A stretch of DNA of 64,000 nt from Episyrphus balteatus. Taxonomy: Eukaryota > Arthropoda > Insecta > Diptera > Syrphidae. This document shows, piece by piece, positions 26,701 to 38,800 of the stretch (within the stretch, counting starts at the first letter, position 1; each line of letters opens with the position of its first letter). The position numbers were made by a program, and so were the translations under genes. Location of the stretch: assembly GCF_945859705.1 (NCBI RefSeq), contig NC_079136.1:122354028-122418027 (forward strand), in the 5' to 3' direction. The notes below the pieces were generated by a model. The model was given only the letters and a program-made list of their open reading frames with translations, was not told where the DNA came from and ran no database searches.

Positions 26701-29300
26701 TGTCTCGTTTGATGGATTTGGAAGAAATTTTTAAAAATACATTATTTTTCGACAAAATCTTGAAAAAAATGGATTTGCAATTTTTTACAGAAATGGAAAG
26801 GCCTATTCACTACAAATTCATAACTGTTAACCAAAAATTGTTTGGAGCTTTGGGTCCGGAGATATCTGCTTCTGAACATTCTGTGTAGTCATTCGGCTAA
26901 AAATGGATACAAATATATTTTGATTACGAAATTTTTGCAACCAGACGTCTTAGGAAATTGTGGTTTTCACATATTAACAGAGTCTAAAAAGACCTTTCTT
27001 TTGATGTCTCGTTTGATGGATTTGGAAGAAATTTTTAAAAATACATTATTTTTCGACAAGGGTATAGTCAAGGATTTTTTCCGAAAATCTTGAAAAAAAT
27101 GGATTTGCAATTTTTTACAGAAATGGAAAGGCCTATTCACTACAAATTCATAACTGTTAACCAAAAATTGTTTGGAGCTTTGGGTCCGGAGATATCTGCT
27201 TCTGAACATTCTGTGTAGTCATTGGGCTAAAAATGGATACAAATATATTTTGATTACGAAATTTTTGCAACCAGACGTCTTAGGAAATTGTGGTTTTCAC
27301 ATATTAATAGAGTCTAAAAAGACCTTTCTTTTGATGTCTCGTTTGATGGATTTGGAAGAAATTTTTAAAAATACATTATTTTTCGACAAGGGTATAGTCA
27401 AGGATTTTTTCCGAAAATCTTGAAAAAAATGGATTTGCAATTTTTTACAGAAATGGAAAGGCCTATTCACTACAAATTCATAACTGTTAACCAAAAATTG
27501 TTTGGAGCTTTGGGTCCGGAGATATCTGCTTCTGAACATTCTGTGTAGTCATTCGGCTAAAAATGGATAAAGATATATTTGGATTATGAAATTTTTGCAA
27601 CCAGACGTCTAAGGAAATTTTGGTTTTCACATATTAACAGAGTCTAAAAAGACCTTTCTTTTGATGTCTCGTTTGATGGATTTGGAAGAAATTTTTAAAA
27701 ATACATTATTTTTCGACAAGGGTATAGTCAAGGATTTTTTCCGAAAATCTTGAAAAAAATGGATTTGCAATTTTTTACAGAAATGGAAAGGCCTATTCAC
27801 TACAAATTCATAACTGTTAACCAAAAATTGTTTGGAGCTTTGGGTCCGGAGATATCTGCTTCTGAACATTCTGTGTAGTCATTCGGCTAAAAATGGATAC
27901 AAATATATTTTGATTACGAAATTTTTGCAACCAGACGTCTTAGGAAATTGTGGTTTTCACATATTAATAGAGTCTAAAAAGACCTTTCTTTTGATGTCTC
28001 GTTTGATGGATTTGGAAGAAATTTTTAAAAATACATTATTTTTCGACAAAATCTTGAAAAAAATGGATTTGCAATTTTTTACAGAAATGGAAAGGCCTAT
28101 TCACTACAAATTCATAACTGTTAACCAAAAATTGTTTGGAGCTTTGGGTCCGGAGATATCTGCTTCTGAACATTCTGTGTAGTCATTCGGCTAAAAATGG
28201 ATACAAATATATTTTGATTACGAAATTTTTGCAACCAGACGTCTTAGGAAATTGTGGTTTTCACATATTAACAGAGTCTAAAAAGACCTTTCTTTTGATG
28301 TCTCGTTTGATGGATTTGGAAGAAATTTTTAAAAATACATTATTTTTCGACAAGGGTATAGTCAAGGATTTTTTCCGAAAATCTTGAAAAAAATGGATTT
28401 GGATTTTTTTAAAGAAATGAAAAGGGCTATTCACTACAAATTCATAACTGTTAACCAAAAATTGTTTGGAGCTTTGGGTCCGGAGATATCTGCTTCTGAA
28501 CATTCTGTGTAGTCATTCGGCTAAAAATGGATACAAATATATTTTGATTACGAAATTTTTGCAACCAGACGTCTTAGGAAATTGTGGTTTTCACATATTA
28601 ACAGAGTCTAAAAAGACCTTTCTTTTGATGTCTCGTTTGATGGATTTGGAAGAAATTTTTAAAAATACATTATTTTTCGACAAGGGTATAGTCAAGGATT
28701 TTTTCCGAAAATCTTGAAAAAAATGGATTTGCAATTTTTTACAGAAATGGAAAGGCCTATTCACTACAAATTCATAACTGTTAACCAAAAATTGTTTGGA
28801 GCTTTGGGTCCGGAGATATCTGCTTCTGAACATTCTGTGTAGTCATTCGGCTAAAAATGGATAAAGATATATTTGGATTATGAAATTTTTGCAACCAGAC
28901 GTCTAAGGAAATTTTGGTTTTCACATATTAATAGAGTTTAAAGAGACCTTTCGTTTGATGTCTCTTTTGATGGATTTGGAAGAAATTTTTAAAAATGCAT
29001 TATTTTTCGACAAGGGTATAATCCAGGATTTTTTCCGAAAATCTTGAAAAAAATGGATTTGGATTTTTTTAAAGAAATGGAAAGGCCTATTCACTACAAA
29101 TTCATAACTGTTAACCAAAAATTGTTTGGAGCTTTGGGTCCGGAGATATCTGCTTCTGAACATTCTGTGTAGTCATTCGGCTAAAAATGGATAAAAATAT
29201 ATTTTGATTACGAAATTTTTCCAACCAGACGTCTTAGGAAATTGTGGTTTTCACATTTTAATAGAGTTTAAAGAGACCAATCTTTGGATGACCCAATTCA
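14753..29300 (+). repeat. Satellite array, about 45 tandem units of 304-330 bp
   Basis: The junction word CTGTGTAGTCATTCGGC recurs about 45 times at spacings near 304, 319, 326 or 330 bp. The classes differ mainly in a small region after TTTTTCGACA: 330-bp units carry AGGGTATAGTCAAGGATTTT, 319-bp units carry CGGGATTTTTTCCG, and 304-bp units go directly to AAATCTTG. Layout: mostly 326/319 types at 15000-17250, alternating 330/304 dimers at 17250-20730, a pure 330 block at 20730-22700, a mixed stretch, then a mosaic with a 1294-bp higher-order repeat at 26272-28860. The edges decay: the first unit (14753) and the last (29170-29300) are the most diverged. Frames of about 80 and 116-121 codons open in many units on opposite strands. 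They come from the unit sequence and show no sign of coding. Confidence 0.97.
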
Positions 29301-31181
29301 TGATTTTTTTTTTAAAAATAAATAGTAAAAACACCACAATTTTTTAAATTACATTTTTTATTTTTCCTACTTTAAAATGAAATCATACAAAAAAGAAAAA
29401 AAAACTTTATTCTTTAACAAAATAGTAATAACATGAGTTTTATAAATATTTTTTTTTTTTTATTTATTTATTTTAATAGATTAAAGATTATAATAAGATT
29501 AAATGAGATAATATACTCGTATGCGTCGAATTTATGAAAAAAAAAAAAATATATAGAGTTAACAAAATTTTATAATAATCAAAAAGTTAAAACAAGTTCG
29601 TCGTTAGTTTATGTGTTTATTTCGTTGAAAGCACAAACAATAGAAATTTAAAATCGTTTTTTTTTTTTGTATTTTTATTTCTTTATAATAAATAATATAT
29701 ATTTTTTTATTTTAATAATAACTAATAAAATGTTAAAAGTTAAAAAATATAATAAAGAAAATATTTTCCATGTCGCTATTAATTTCGATTAGTGTTTGAG
29801 TAATTTTTTAGTTTTTCAAATTTCAAATTCGTTACCGTAAACCTGATTGTTTTTTTTTTTTGTTTTTGTTAATTTTAAATTAGATCGAATAAATTAACAA
29901 ACAAACACGAGTTTTTATTTTTCTGTATTTAAATTTAAATGCCACCAAGTTTAGATTCTCTTGATATTTTTGTTTTCTAGTAAGCATTTTTGTCCCCATA
30001 GCTGTAATATTTTTTTTTCACAATTTGTTGTTGTATTTCTTTTTTTGCAATAAAACTTAGTAAATAAAAATTTTCAAACCTTTTTTTTTTCTTTTTTTTC
30101 TATTTTAAGTAAAAATAAAATAAATGTTGGACTTAAATAAATAAATATTTTGGTCTATAATTGATTTCTATTAAAATGAGAAATAATTACAGATCGGATT
30201 GTCCAGGTCCTGAAAATAGAAAAAAAAAATTTCAATTAGATTAATTTTGATTTGAAATTATATTTAAGAAAAAAATAAAAACAAAAAAATGTATTAAAAT
30301 TTTATTTTTTACATTAAAATATATAAAATATATTAAAATGACAGTTTTTTAAAAATAATAAATTATACACTTAAAGCTCTTGACCGATATATTCTTCCAT
30401 TAAAGCTTATTCAAAATAAATTATTGTTTTTTTGTTATGAAACACATAAAAAAAACATAAATAAAAAACAAACTAGCAAAACAAAAAAAAAAATTATAAA
30501 AACCCAATCAAAAAATGCAAGGAGTGTTAAGAAAAATGCAAAACATATTCATTAATATAGACAAGAGAGAAAACTTCACCTTTTTTGAAAAAAAAAAAAA
30601 AAAAAAAAAAAATTGTTTACACAACAGAACAATTAACAAATATTGGCTTTTTAAAAATATCATAGAACTTTGTTAAAATAGAAAAAAAAAATTAAAACAA
30701 AAAAAAAAAAATATTAAAGTAGATTTATTTAACATTTTAAAATCTTGTGTTGATCAAGAATTATTATAATTTTGTTTTATGGTATTATATTATTTAAGCC
30801 AAAGGTGGAGTTTACTCCATTGTTTTGACTGGAAGAAATAAATCGAAAATTAAATTACGAACAAAAAAAATAAATAAATAAATAATATATATTTCTATAT
30901 GTTCTGAATTTAAATTAAAATAGTGAGAAATTATTCGTATAGCTATAAAATAATTCTTAATAATAATTATGAATGAAAATAATAATGAATGGATGATTAA
31001 AATTGACTTGTAATTGCTCAAAATTAAAGCACACTTTTTTCTTCTTTAGTTTTACAACCCTGTATCTTATTTAAAATCGCTTTGAAATTCTTTGGTGTAT
31101 TTTTTGTGTTTTTTTTTTTGTTTAGAAAAAAATTGTTTATAAATGGAAGAAAGTGACAGTTTTCTCCAATAATTTTATTCA
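29300..31181. other. AT-rich intergenic DNA
   Basis: Extremely A/T-rich with many poly-T and poly-A runs, and no gene-like frame. One possible minus-strand splice acceptor (CTATTTTCAG|GACCTGG) occurs at 30209; see findings. Confidence 0.5.
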
Positions 31182-31189
31182 ATACTTGG

Positions 31190-32027
31190 TAGAGCTGGGC
31201 AAATCGTTCATTTCAAAAGATCGAATCGTTCAAAGATTGATTTCACCAAAGATTCGGTCTTTTCTTTCAATCGTTCTTTCGTTCATTTAATCGAAACCAT
31301 TTCTTTTTCACTCATTTCGTTATGACAAATGAGAGAAAAAACAAGAAATCGCGTATAACCTGAAATATTAAAATTTCAATGCAACCATATAAAACAATTT
31401 TTCGTTTATATTTTCTATGAGAGTTTTTTAAAAATTTAATTATCTCCGCTTTTTTTTTTTGAAAATATATTTTTGGAAAATTTTAACGGTAAAATTGATT
31501 ATTAGTAAGGCATTATGTCTCCGCCAAGTTCAAAACGTCGAAATAGATACATCAAAAACAAAAAGAAGTCAAGGTCAGATATTCGATAGAAATTCAAAAT
31601 CGAATCCGATTCAATTCAAACTCTGAACCTGCTTATATAAACTTGTATCAGTTGTATGCATGGAATCGAAATGATGATTGAGAATGAATGGAATGAACGA
31701 AATCCGAGTTCTAAGAGATTTTTTAGATGATTTTTGATTGTGAACGATTCGGATTGAAAACGATTTGGATGAACGAAACGTTCTTTTCCACTTCGTAGTT
31801 TTTGATTGTGAACGATTTGGATGAACGAAACGTTCTTTTCCACTTCGTGGTTTTTGATTGTAAACGATTTGGATGAACGAAACGTACTTTTCTACTTCGT
31901 ACTTTCTTATTTTATGAACGAGATTGATATAAGGATTGATTGATTTGGTTTATAGTGATTGCAATCACTCAGAATTTTCGGTGAACGGGTCAAAAAGACC
32001 GAATCAATCACGATTGACACAGCTCTA
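31190..32027. mobile_element. Non-autonomous hAT-type element, 838 bp, with perfect 8-bp target duplication
   Basis: The left end is TAGAGCTGGGCAAATCGTTC and the right end, reverse-complemented, is TAGAGCTGTGTCAATCGTG. The flanking direct repeat ATACTTGG at 31182-31189 and 32028-32035 is perfect. TAGAG-type ends with an 8-bp duplication fit hAT. The interior is rich in GAACGATT/GAACGAAACG words, with a 52-bp tandem triplication and no transposase. It is inserted in the 3' end of a dead Tc1-like transposase, whose sequence resumes on both sides. Confidence 0.85.
31758..31908. repeat. 52-bp tandem repeat, three copies, inside the hAT-type element
   Basis: Units begin at about 31758, 31810 and 31862. 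Each contains AACGATTTGGATGAACGAAA followed by CTTTTCYACTTCGT. The third copy is slightly shorter and more diverged. Confidence 0.8.
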
Positions 32028-32036
32028 ATACTTGGT

Positions 32037-32260
32037 ATTGTTTCCTCTCGCACATATGACAACCTGAAGTCGTTTGTTCATTCTACTAATCAACTCTTGA
32101 AGAATGCTTGGAAGTTGATTTCGGTCAGGAATGCATCTTTTCAATATTTCCTAGACATGTTCTATTGAATTCAAATCCGGATTTCTGTGTGGTCAATCAA
32201 AAGCTGGCATATTGAAATCTTGATGATATGTCAACTTAATTCTGTCAAACGTAAGATAAC
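32037..32260 (-). pseudogene. Dead Tc1/mariner-type transposase, C-terminal part
   Basis: The minus strand reads, in one frame, a Tc1-like C-terminal region. A block with PDLNSIEHV is followed by EILKRCIPDRNQLPSILQ and ends near a VVICARGN tail and a stop. This matches the region around the last acidic residue of the DDE/D domain in Tc1-like transposases. Two conserved Trp positions are stop codons (TGA before PHRNPDLN, TAG after IEHV), so it is inactive. The hAT-type element at 31190-32027 interrupts the sequence near the stop codon; the 3' flank probably continues below 31182. Confidence 0.75.
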
Positions 32261-32284
32261 TCTTGCTAATCGGTATTACTACGG

Positions 32285-32605
32285 GCTGAGAAAGCATTTG
32301 AGGAAAAAGGCCCAACATGGAAAACGGTTTCCGTAAATAGGCAAGAAAACATCTGGCGAATAAGATAAATCAACGAACTGTACGAGCTGTTGCCACTATG
32401 GCCAATATGAAACGCATTACGCTTCAAATGGCTGGAAAACGTAGAGGGAATGAACATTGTTACTTTAATCTGTAAGGTTTTTTAAATGAAGCGATCAGGT
32501 TGAAGGTGATCTTTAACGAATCGAGCAAGGAGCAAGATTGGAGATGGCTAGCTGAAGATTGAGCTGGATGGAAAAGGATTTTGAATGCGATGTTGACACA
32601 TAGCC
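32285..32605 (+). pseudogene. Degenerate C-terminus of a non-LTR retrotransposon ORF2
   Basis: The plus strand, with frameshifts and stops, shows words typical of the extreme C-terminus of insect non-LTR retrotransposons: IWRIR-INELYEL (about 32353-32390), ALRFKWLENVEGMN (about 32413-32455) and DWRWLAED-AGWKRILNAM (about 32536-32592). The order and spacing fit that region of RTE/Jockey-like elements. It is a short relic without an intact domain. Confidence 0.6.
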
Positions 32606-32959
32606 AAGTAAGTCATAGCCTCTATAAAGCTTCTATTAAATTTTAATCTAAAGAAGAAGTTATAAAAGATACCATCGGAAAAGCTTCTCTCAGCATCTAA
32701 TTGTCGATATATGATTATGTTGTTAAAACGTTTTAATTCACTGAATAAATAAAACACTTTATCACTCTGATAAAAGATAATACCTAATCAATTTGCTGAT
32801 TTCAGGCGAACTTTATTAAAATTGTATTTTTATTATAAAATAAAAAACTTTACAATAAGTAACGATTGTTTAAATAAATTTAAATATTATTTAATTAAAA
32901 CAGTCTTTTATTTTAAGGACAGTTAGTCCTCGATTTTGTATTCTATTGAAGAAACTGAA

Positions 32960-33075
32960 GGAAACTAAAGTTTTAAAAGCACCTGAGCAAATATTTGTAA
33001 AAATGAAAAATAGAATCGGAGACAGAATGCAACTCTGGCGGGGCACACCAGCATTTATTTTTAACGGTTGAATGA
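32960..33075 (-). pseudogene. Reverse-transcriptase fragment of a non-LTR retrotransposon
   Basis: The minus strand reads NAGVPRQSCILSPILFFIFT, close to the reverse-transcriptase block GVPQG-x-LSP-x-LF-x-x-F that precedes the FADD box of non-LTR elements. It is a short isolated fragment, opposite in orientation to the relic at 32285-32605, so they are probably separate insertions. Confidence 0.6.
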
Positions 33076-33149
33076 TTACACTGGTCAACAAAATTTAACT
33101 TTTTTTTTGCCACAAGAACCAAAATATACTTTTCTAGTAGTAGTAGGGG

Positions 33150-33940
33150 TGCTGAATCCGAAATCCGATAAAATTCGAAAATTTTATTGGCCTCCGTTTT
33201 TGAAATAATATCTTTATAAAATGCTAAAAATCGTCATTTTGGCTGTTCTCGAGGTTCTGTTATAATTATGTATTATAAAAACAGATATTTTTCTTTCAAA
33301 AACTGTTTAAATTTTCCCGATATCTTTTTTATTACTCGAGATATCTTAAGTTAATAAGCCAAAGAGAAACTAAAGTTAATCTAAAGTTTAAGTCACTGGT
33401 CACAGAATTTTTGCCACAAGAATCAAAATATACTTTTCTGAAGGTTTTTGGGTTACTGAACTCGAATCCGCAATCAGAAAAATTCTATTAGCCTCCGTTC
33501 TTGAAATATTACCGTTATAAAAAAAAACATTTTTTTGTATTTTATAATGGTAATATTTCAAGAACGAAGGCGAATAGAATTATTCTGATTGTGGATTCGA
33601 GTTCAACAACCCAAAGTTGTTCAGAAAAGTATATTTTGGTTCTTGTGGCAAAAAAAGTTTAATTTGGTTGGCCTGTGTTGTTTGTGATTCAAAGACCGCT
33701 ACATAAATTTTAAATATCTCGGGCAGTAAAAGAGATATCGGAAAGATTTAAACATTTTTGAAAGAATAAAAACAGTTCTTATAGGCACCGTTACTAATGA
33801 ATTCATAATAAACTACGCCACATAAAAACATAGCCTCGAAAACAGCCAAAATGACGTTTTTTTGACATTTTCTAACGGTAATATTTCAAAAACGGAGGCT
33901 AATAACAATTTTTTGACTTCAGATTCGAATTTTTTTAACG
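33150..33940. mobile_element. Large imperfect palindrome (foldback-like repeat)
   Basis: The arms at about 33150-33520 and 33543-33940 are inverted copies around an A/T-rich centre near 33521-33542. Shared words in inverted order include CACAAGAAYCAAAATATACT, GCCTCCGTTTTTGAAATA and CGTCATTTTGGCTGTT. Each arm holds two related sub-units. The flanking motif ATTACACTGGTC at 33075 recurs at 63865 near the window end with related sequence after it, so this is a dispersed family. Confidence 0.7.
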
Positions 33941-35819
33941 TCAAAGGACGTTTTGCGCCCATTGCAATGACATATTCAAATTCTTTTTTTTTTTTAAGTA
34001 AAGTGTTATACAAAAGAAAGAAATAATAATAATTTAAGTGTTATACCTACAACAGATCTTAGCTCTTTGCAAAATATCTTCAAAAATACTTTATCATCGA
34101 ATTCATGAACCGGATGGCATAAAATCGATCAAAAGTTTCTCCTGCAAATATGCAATGATTTTTGTACTTTTTTTTTTTTTGTAGGTATGAAAAACTGGGA
34201 ACATTCGTTCAATTTAAATTTAAATATGATTTCTAAGGTTTTGTTTGCAAATATTAAGGCAAAGATTAAAATGATCGTACCCTTTATAAAATACAATTTC
34301 TCAATTCTCACTATAATAATATCAGAACTATATTATTTATTGCGATAAAGCGATACTAAAAATTTTCTTTAAAAAAATATAAAACTAAATAAATTGGCAC
34401 ACAAACAACTATTCAATAAAAAAAAAAAAATAATAATAAAAATAAAAAAAAAAATAAACAAAATACTTAAAATAAATGTACCTTAATATTTTTTTTTTTT
34501 TCAAACGAATCAATTTAATGCAATCAATGATTGGGGATGATACAGAATATTGTCATTCTTGTTCTTCAGGTTTATTTTTTTGTAACGAATTTTCCAAAAG
34601 TAGGAGTATAATATTGTTTTCTAATTTAAATTTTATTTTTTTTTTTATTCGGATGAGTTTTCTCTCGATTTCTAATTTATGAGTGGATATAATCATATAT
34701 ATAGGACAGGATTGTAGGATTTTTTTTATTTGGCTGAGGTATAAAGATATAAAATTATTTGAAAAATAAATAAAAAAAAAAAAAAAATAATGAACAAATG
34801 ATATATGATTCGACAAAATTGTAAAAAAAATATTCTTAAATATTAATACGGTTTAATTTTTTGTGTTTTTGTTTTTTTTTTACATTAATAAATATATTTA
34901 CATTTTAATTATTTTTTTTTATTTAAAAAAATATAAAAAATAGTAATAAAAAAGGCAAACAAATGCATGCTTATAGTATAGGCAGTGATTGTTTGAGGTA
35001 GGTGTGATTATTATTGTTTCTTTTGCTATTTTTTTTTTTGTTTTAATTTGTTTAATGTTTCATTTTTGTTGTTGTTGGCATATTCTTTTGTTGCTATTTT
35101 TTTTTTATTAATGGGAGTCATTTAAAAGTGGATGTTCTGATATAAGTATCGAATTAATGTTGAAGTTTTATCTTGAACAATGCAAAAGTGTGTTCTCAAT
35201 TAAGAATTTTCGAATTTGTTAATATTTTTAAACTTAATGATTTGCTTATAAAATAAAATTATGAATTTAAAAAGAGTTAAAAAAATCTCTTTTTCAACTG
35301 AATACATTGTTTTTCTAGTAATCAGCATCTTATTTTTAAATATTAAAATGATTCGCTTCATTTTTTCAAACGTCAAAAATGGTGTTTTTGACCTACCTGG
35401 ATTGCTGAAAATTCAATTTTCTAGCCCAAATGAATAATAATTTTGTTTGTAGATCCTAAATTTCAATGAAAAATTTATAATATTTCACTTTTATACAAAA
35501 AAAAAACAACAAATAATTTATATATCTGATCAGTCTTTAAGGATCAGATTTCAGAAATTAGATTTAAGAAAACTGCCAATTTTTTAGCAAACCAAAAGAG
35601 ATCGTTTTTTTTTTTTTTAATAGTTTCTTGAAGACTTATCTTGTTTGTCTATTTAGAGGGATGGCAACCTTTAGGATTTTTTTTTGCAAACAAACAAAAA
35701 AATTTACAACCAATCTAACTGGCCTACAAATAAATGCATCGGAAAGGGACTTTCACAGGTCCATCAGTCATAGAATTTTTGTTTCTTATAATTTCTTCTT
35801 ATATAAACAATATTGCCTG
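33941..35819. other. AT-rich intergenic DNA / probable 3' UTR of the minus-strand gene
   Basis: Poly-A and poly-T rich, with no convincing gene. The part next to 35820 is presumably the 3' untranslated region of the large minus-strand gene. Minus-strand AATAAA words (TTTATT on the plus strand) occur, for example near 35103, but none can be singled out. Confidence 0.45.
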
Positions 35820-38800
35820 TTAAACCTTTTTCCATCTACCAACTGAACTTGCTCTATCCGAGCTAAACATTTCAGGTGATCGACTACATCGGCTGACAAT
35901 TTCTGGTGATTCAGTAACGCGGGCCAGATCTCTATTCACAGTTTTTGAACTCAAAACCCGAGGACACCGCACCGACCAGGGTTTTCTCTTCACCGAACCA
36001 GCAGTTTCTTGTAAAACTTTGAACGCCTTCGATGGCAATATTTCAAAACTTCCATTTGTCGCTGAACTATCTGAATCGATTTTTGAGGAATTCCATGTAT
36101 CATAGTAATCAGCATACGATTCATTTTTGAATTCTTGAGGTGTTAAAGCAGGTGTAGAATCCAGCGAGGTATTGTCCAAAGAATCAAGTTCTTCTTCCAA
36201 AACCCTTTTGGCAGCAGCTTGAAGCTTTTCCATAGGAAGATTCTTCAACGTAGAGCTACTCTTTTTCAAAAGCAAACTTTGAATAAGTTCATTGACAAGT
36301 TTATCACTAATTGGCTGAGATTGTTGACCATGTATTGGTGAAGCTGGAGAATTTGGTGAAGATGGATTATCCGCATCGATACTTTGATTTTTTCTTAGCG
36401 GCAGCGAGAGTCTTTGTCGACGTTGAGAAACAGTTTCAGCTTCTTGCAAAGCTTTGGGATTTTGTTTTCGTGTTATCGAAACATTGTGGATGATTTTCTT
36501 GCGAGGTTTGAAATTGAATTCAGCTTCGAGAGTTTCTGTGTCACCGGGTTCTCGCTCTTCTTCGATAACATCTTCATCATCTTGAAGAAGCTTAAAAAGC
36601 CTGGAATGTGTGGAAGCACGTTGATAGGGGGACATTTTGCGGAGTTCAGGGAAACTTTCAGATTCTGTATCAGTTTCGGAAAGTGGTTTATTCATGTCGG
36701 TAACTCCAGAGTCGTCTTCTTCGATTTCTGACTCAGATCGTTGAGAGCTATTTCGACTTAGATTTGGAGATGTATTATCGACACTTAGGGAAGTCGTTTT
36801 AGCTGCTTTAGTTGATGATGATGATGCTGGTGGATCAACTGTACCAGTTTCAAAAGCGAAGATTCGATCTTTTACCGAGATCTTCGATTCTTCAGAAGCT
36901 TGATTACTCACCGATTCATTTGACTTTTCTTTTGGTTTGAAAGGTTCTGGCTCAGGTTTTGGATAAAGATGTTCAATTTGGAAGTGATTTGGTGTCGAGT
37001 CACTTATACTTTCTGAACTTTGTGATTCTTCTTCTTCATTTTGTTGTTGTTCATGTTGATGATGATTATAGCTACGAGTATCTTCAATTGTATAGTGATG
37101 ATTTTCTACTAAAGTTTCTGGCTCATCTTCTGTTGTTTCATTATCTTCAACAATTAGAAGTACTTCTTCTTCTTTGTTTGTTTGACGTTGTTCAGGAACT
37201 TGCCATTCAGGCTCTTCGGAAGCTCTCCATGACCACGATGGTGGTTCTTCATCTGTCAGTGGAACAAATTTTCTAGGTTCTTTTTTCTTCTCAACATTTA
37301 CAGTATTGGTGAAGAATGCCATTGCTTTTTTATAATTATTTCGTTTAAGTTCACATTCATCAATTTGAGATGGTTCTTCATTAGTTGCATCAGGCCCTTT
37401 AATTTCAGCCCAGAAATCAACTTCTTCAGTTGGTTGTTCGATCATCTGTGTTGTTTGGTCTTCAATAAAATTACTCTTCGATTCGAATTTTCTAGTTTTA
37501 GACCAGAAATCTTGATTTTCAGTTTGTTCTTCAATGTTTTCCTGTTGCGTATAGTCTTCGAATCTTCTTTGAGGCTTGGGCCAGAAATTAGTTTCTTCAG
37601 CTGGTTCTTCATTCTTTAGTGGCATTCTATCTACAACAAAATAATTAGTTTCTTCACATTTTCTTTCGGGTTTGGCCCAGAAATCAATTTCTTCAGCTGG
37701 TTCTTCGATAACCACTGGTGTTCTATCTTCAACAAAATTACTATTTTTCGTTTCAGCCCAGAAATCATTTTCTTCAGTCTGACGATTGATCTTCGATGGT
37801 GTTTTATCTTTAACGAAATTACTGTTTGCTTGGAATTTTCTTTGAGTTACCCAAAAATCTATTTTACCAGTATCAATTTCTGAATTACCTTCAGCCTCCC
37901 TATCTGCCCAAATATCGATTTCTTTTTCTTCTAAGATCTCTTCTTCAGCATAACTAACTGTTGCCCAAAAGCTAATACCTGTTTCTGGTTCTGAGTGTAT
38001 GGGATAAAATATTGGCTCTGGATCGGCATGAATCAATTCAATATCATAATCACTGTAGACTTGAAGATTACATGTTTTTGAAGAAGATTTTGACTTGGAA
38101 GAAGCCCATAAGGTTGTTTCATCTTCAGATGTTACGGAGGGTTTTCTCTTAGTTTTTGATTTGATTGATGAACGTTTTTCACCATTATCAATATCTTCAC
38201 TAGTTTTTGACTTCTTTTTTGTTTTAATCTTCAATGATGCTTCAATATCTAGCTTTGTTGATTCTTCATCGGGCGTTGAAATCTTCTTCTTGGTTTTTGG
38301 TTTGACATCTGTTGAATCTTCCATGGGTATGGAAGTTTTCTTCTTTATCTTTAATGGAAGATCACTATCAGATTTTTTGGAAGATTCATCATCTTTAGAT
38401 ATAGAACTCTTCTTCTTCGTTTTGGACTTGGTTGATTCTATTTCTGTTTCAGTTTCTGTAGCTGAAATGGATTTCTTCAACTTTTTCTTAGGTTTCAGCT
38501 CTTGAATTTCTATTGATTTTATTTTTGTAACTGAAGATTCATCTGTTTTTAATTCCTTCTTCACTTTGTTTGATTCAATTTCAAGCCAAAAATCAGTTTC
38601 TTGGCTATCTTCTTTCTTCATCACTGGCTTTTCAATTTTTTCTTCCCAGTAGTTACAATATCCATTCATTACAATTGGTGTTTGTATTTCAGTGTTCTGT
38701 ACATGCTTAGCCACAAATGATTCAATATTGAACCATTCCAAAGTTTGAAGTTGTTCCGCTAATACTTTCTGTTGAGTCTTGACCTTGGAAGACTCAACCA

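Noticed and set aside
14795..29163. Dozens of similar frames of 80 to 121 codons on both strands
   Set aside because: They follow the satellite unit. Unit lengths of 304 and 319 break the frame between units, and frames occur on both strands alike, with no start, splice or codon-bias support.
14753..29300. CRISPR-like array
   Set aside because: Units of 304-330 bp are nearly identical throughout, with no short repeat and unique spacer structure, in a eukaryotic context.
33473..33485. CTCGAATCC word resembling a tRNA B-box
   Set aside because: No A-box or cloverleaf around it; it lies inside the palindromic repeat.
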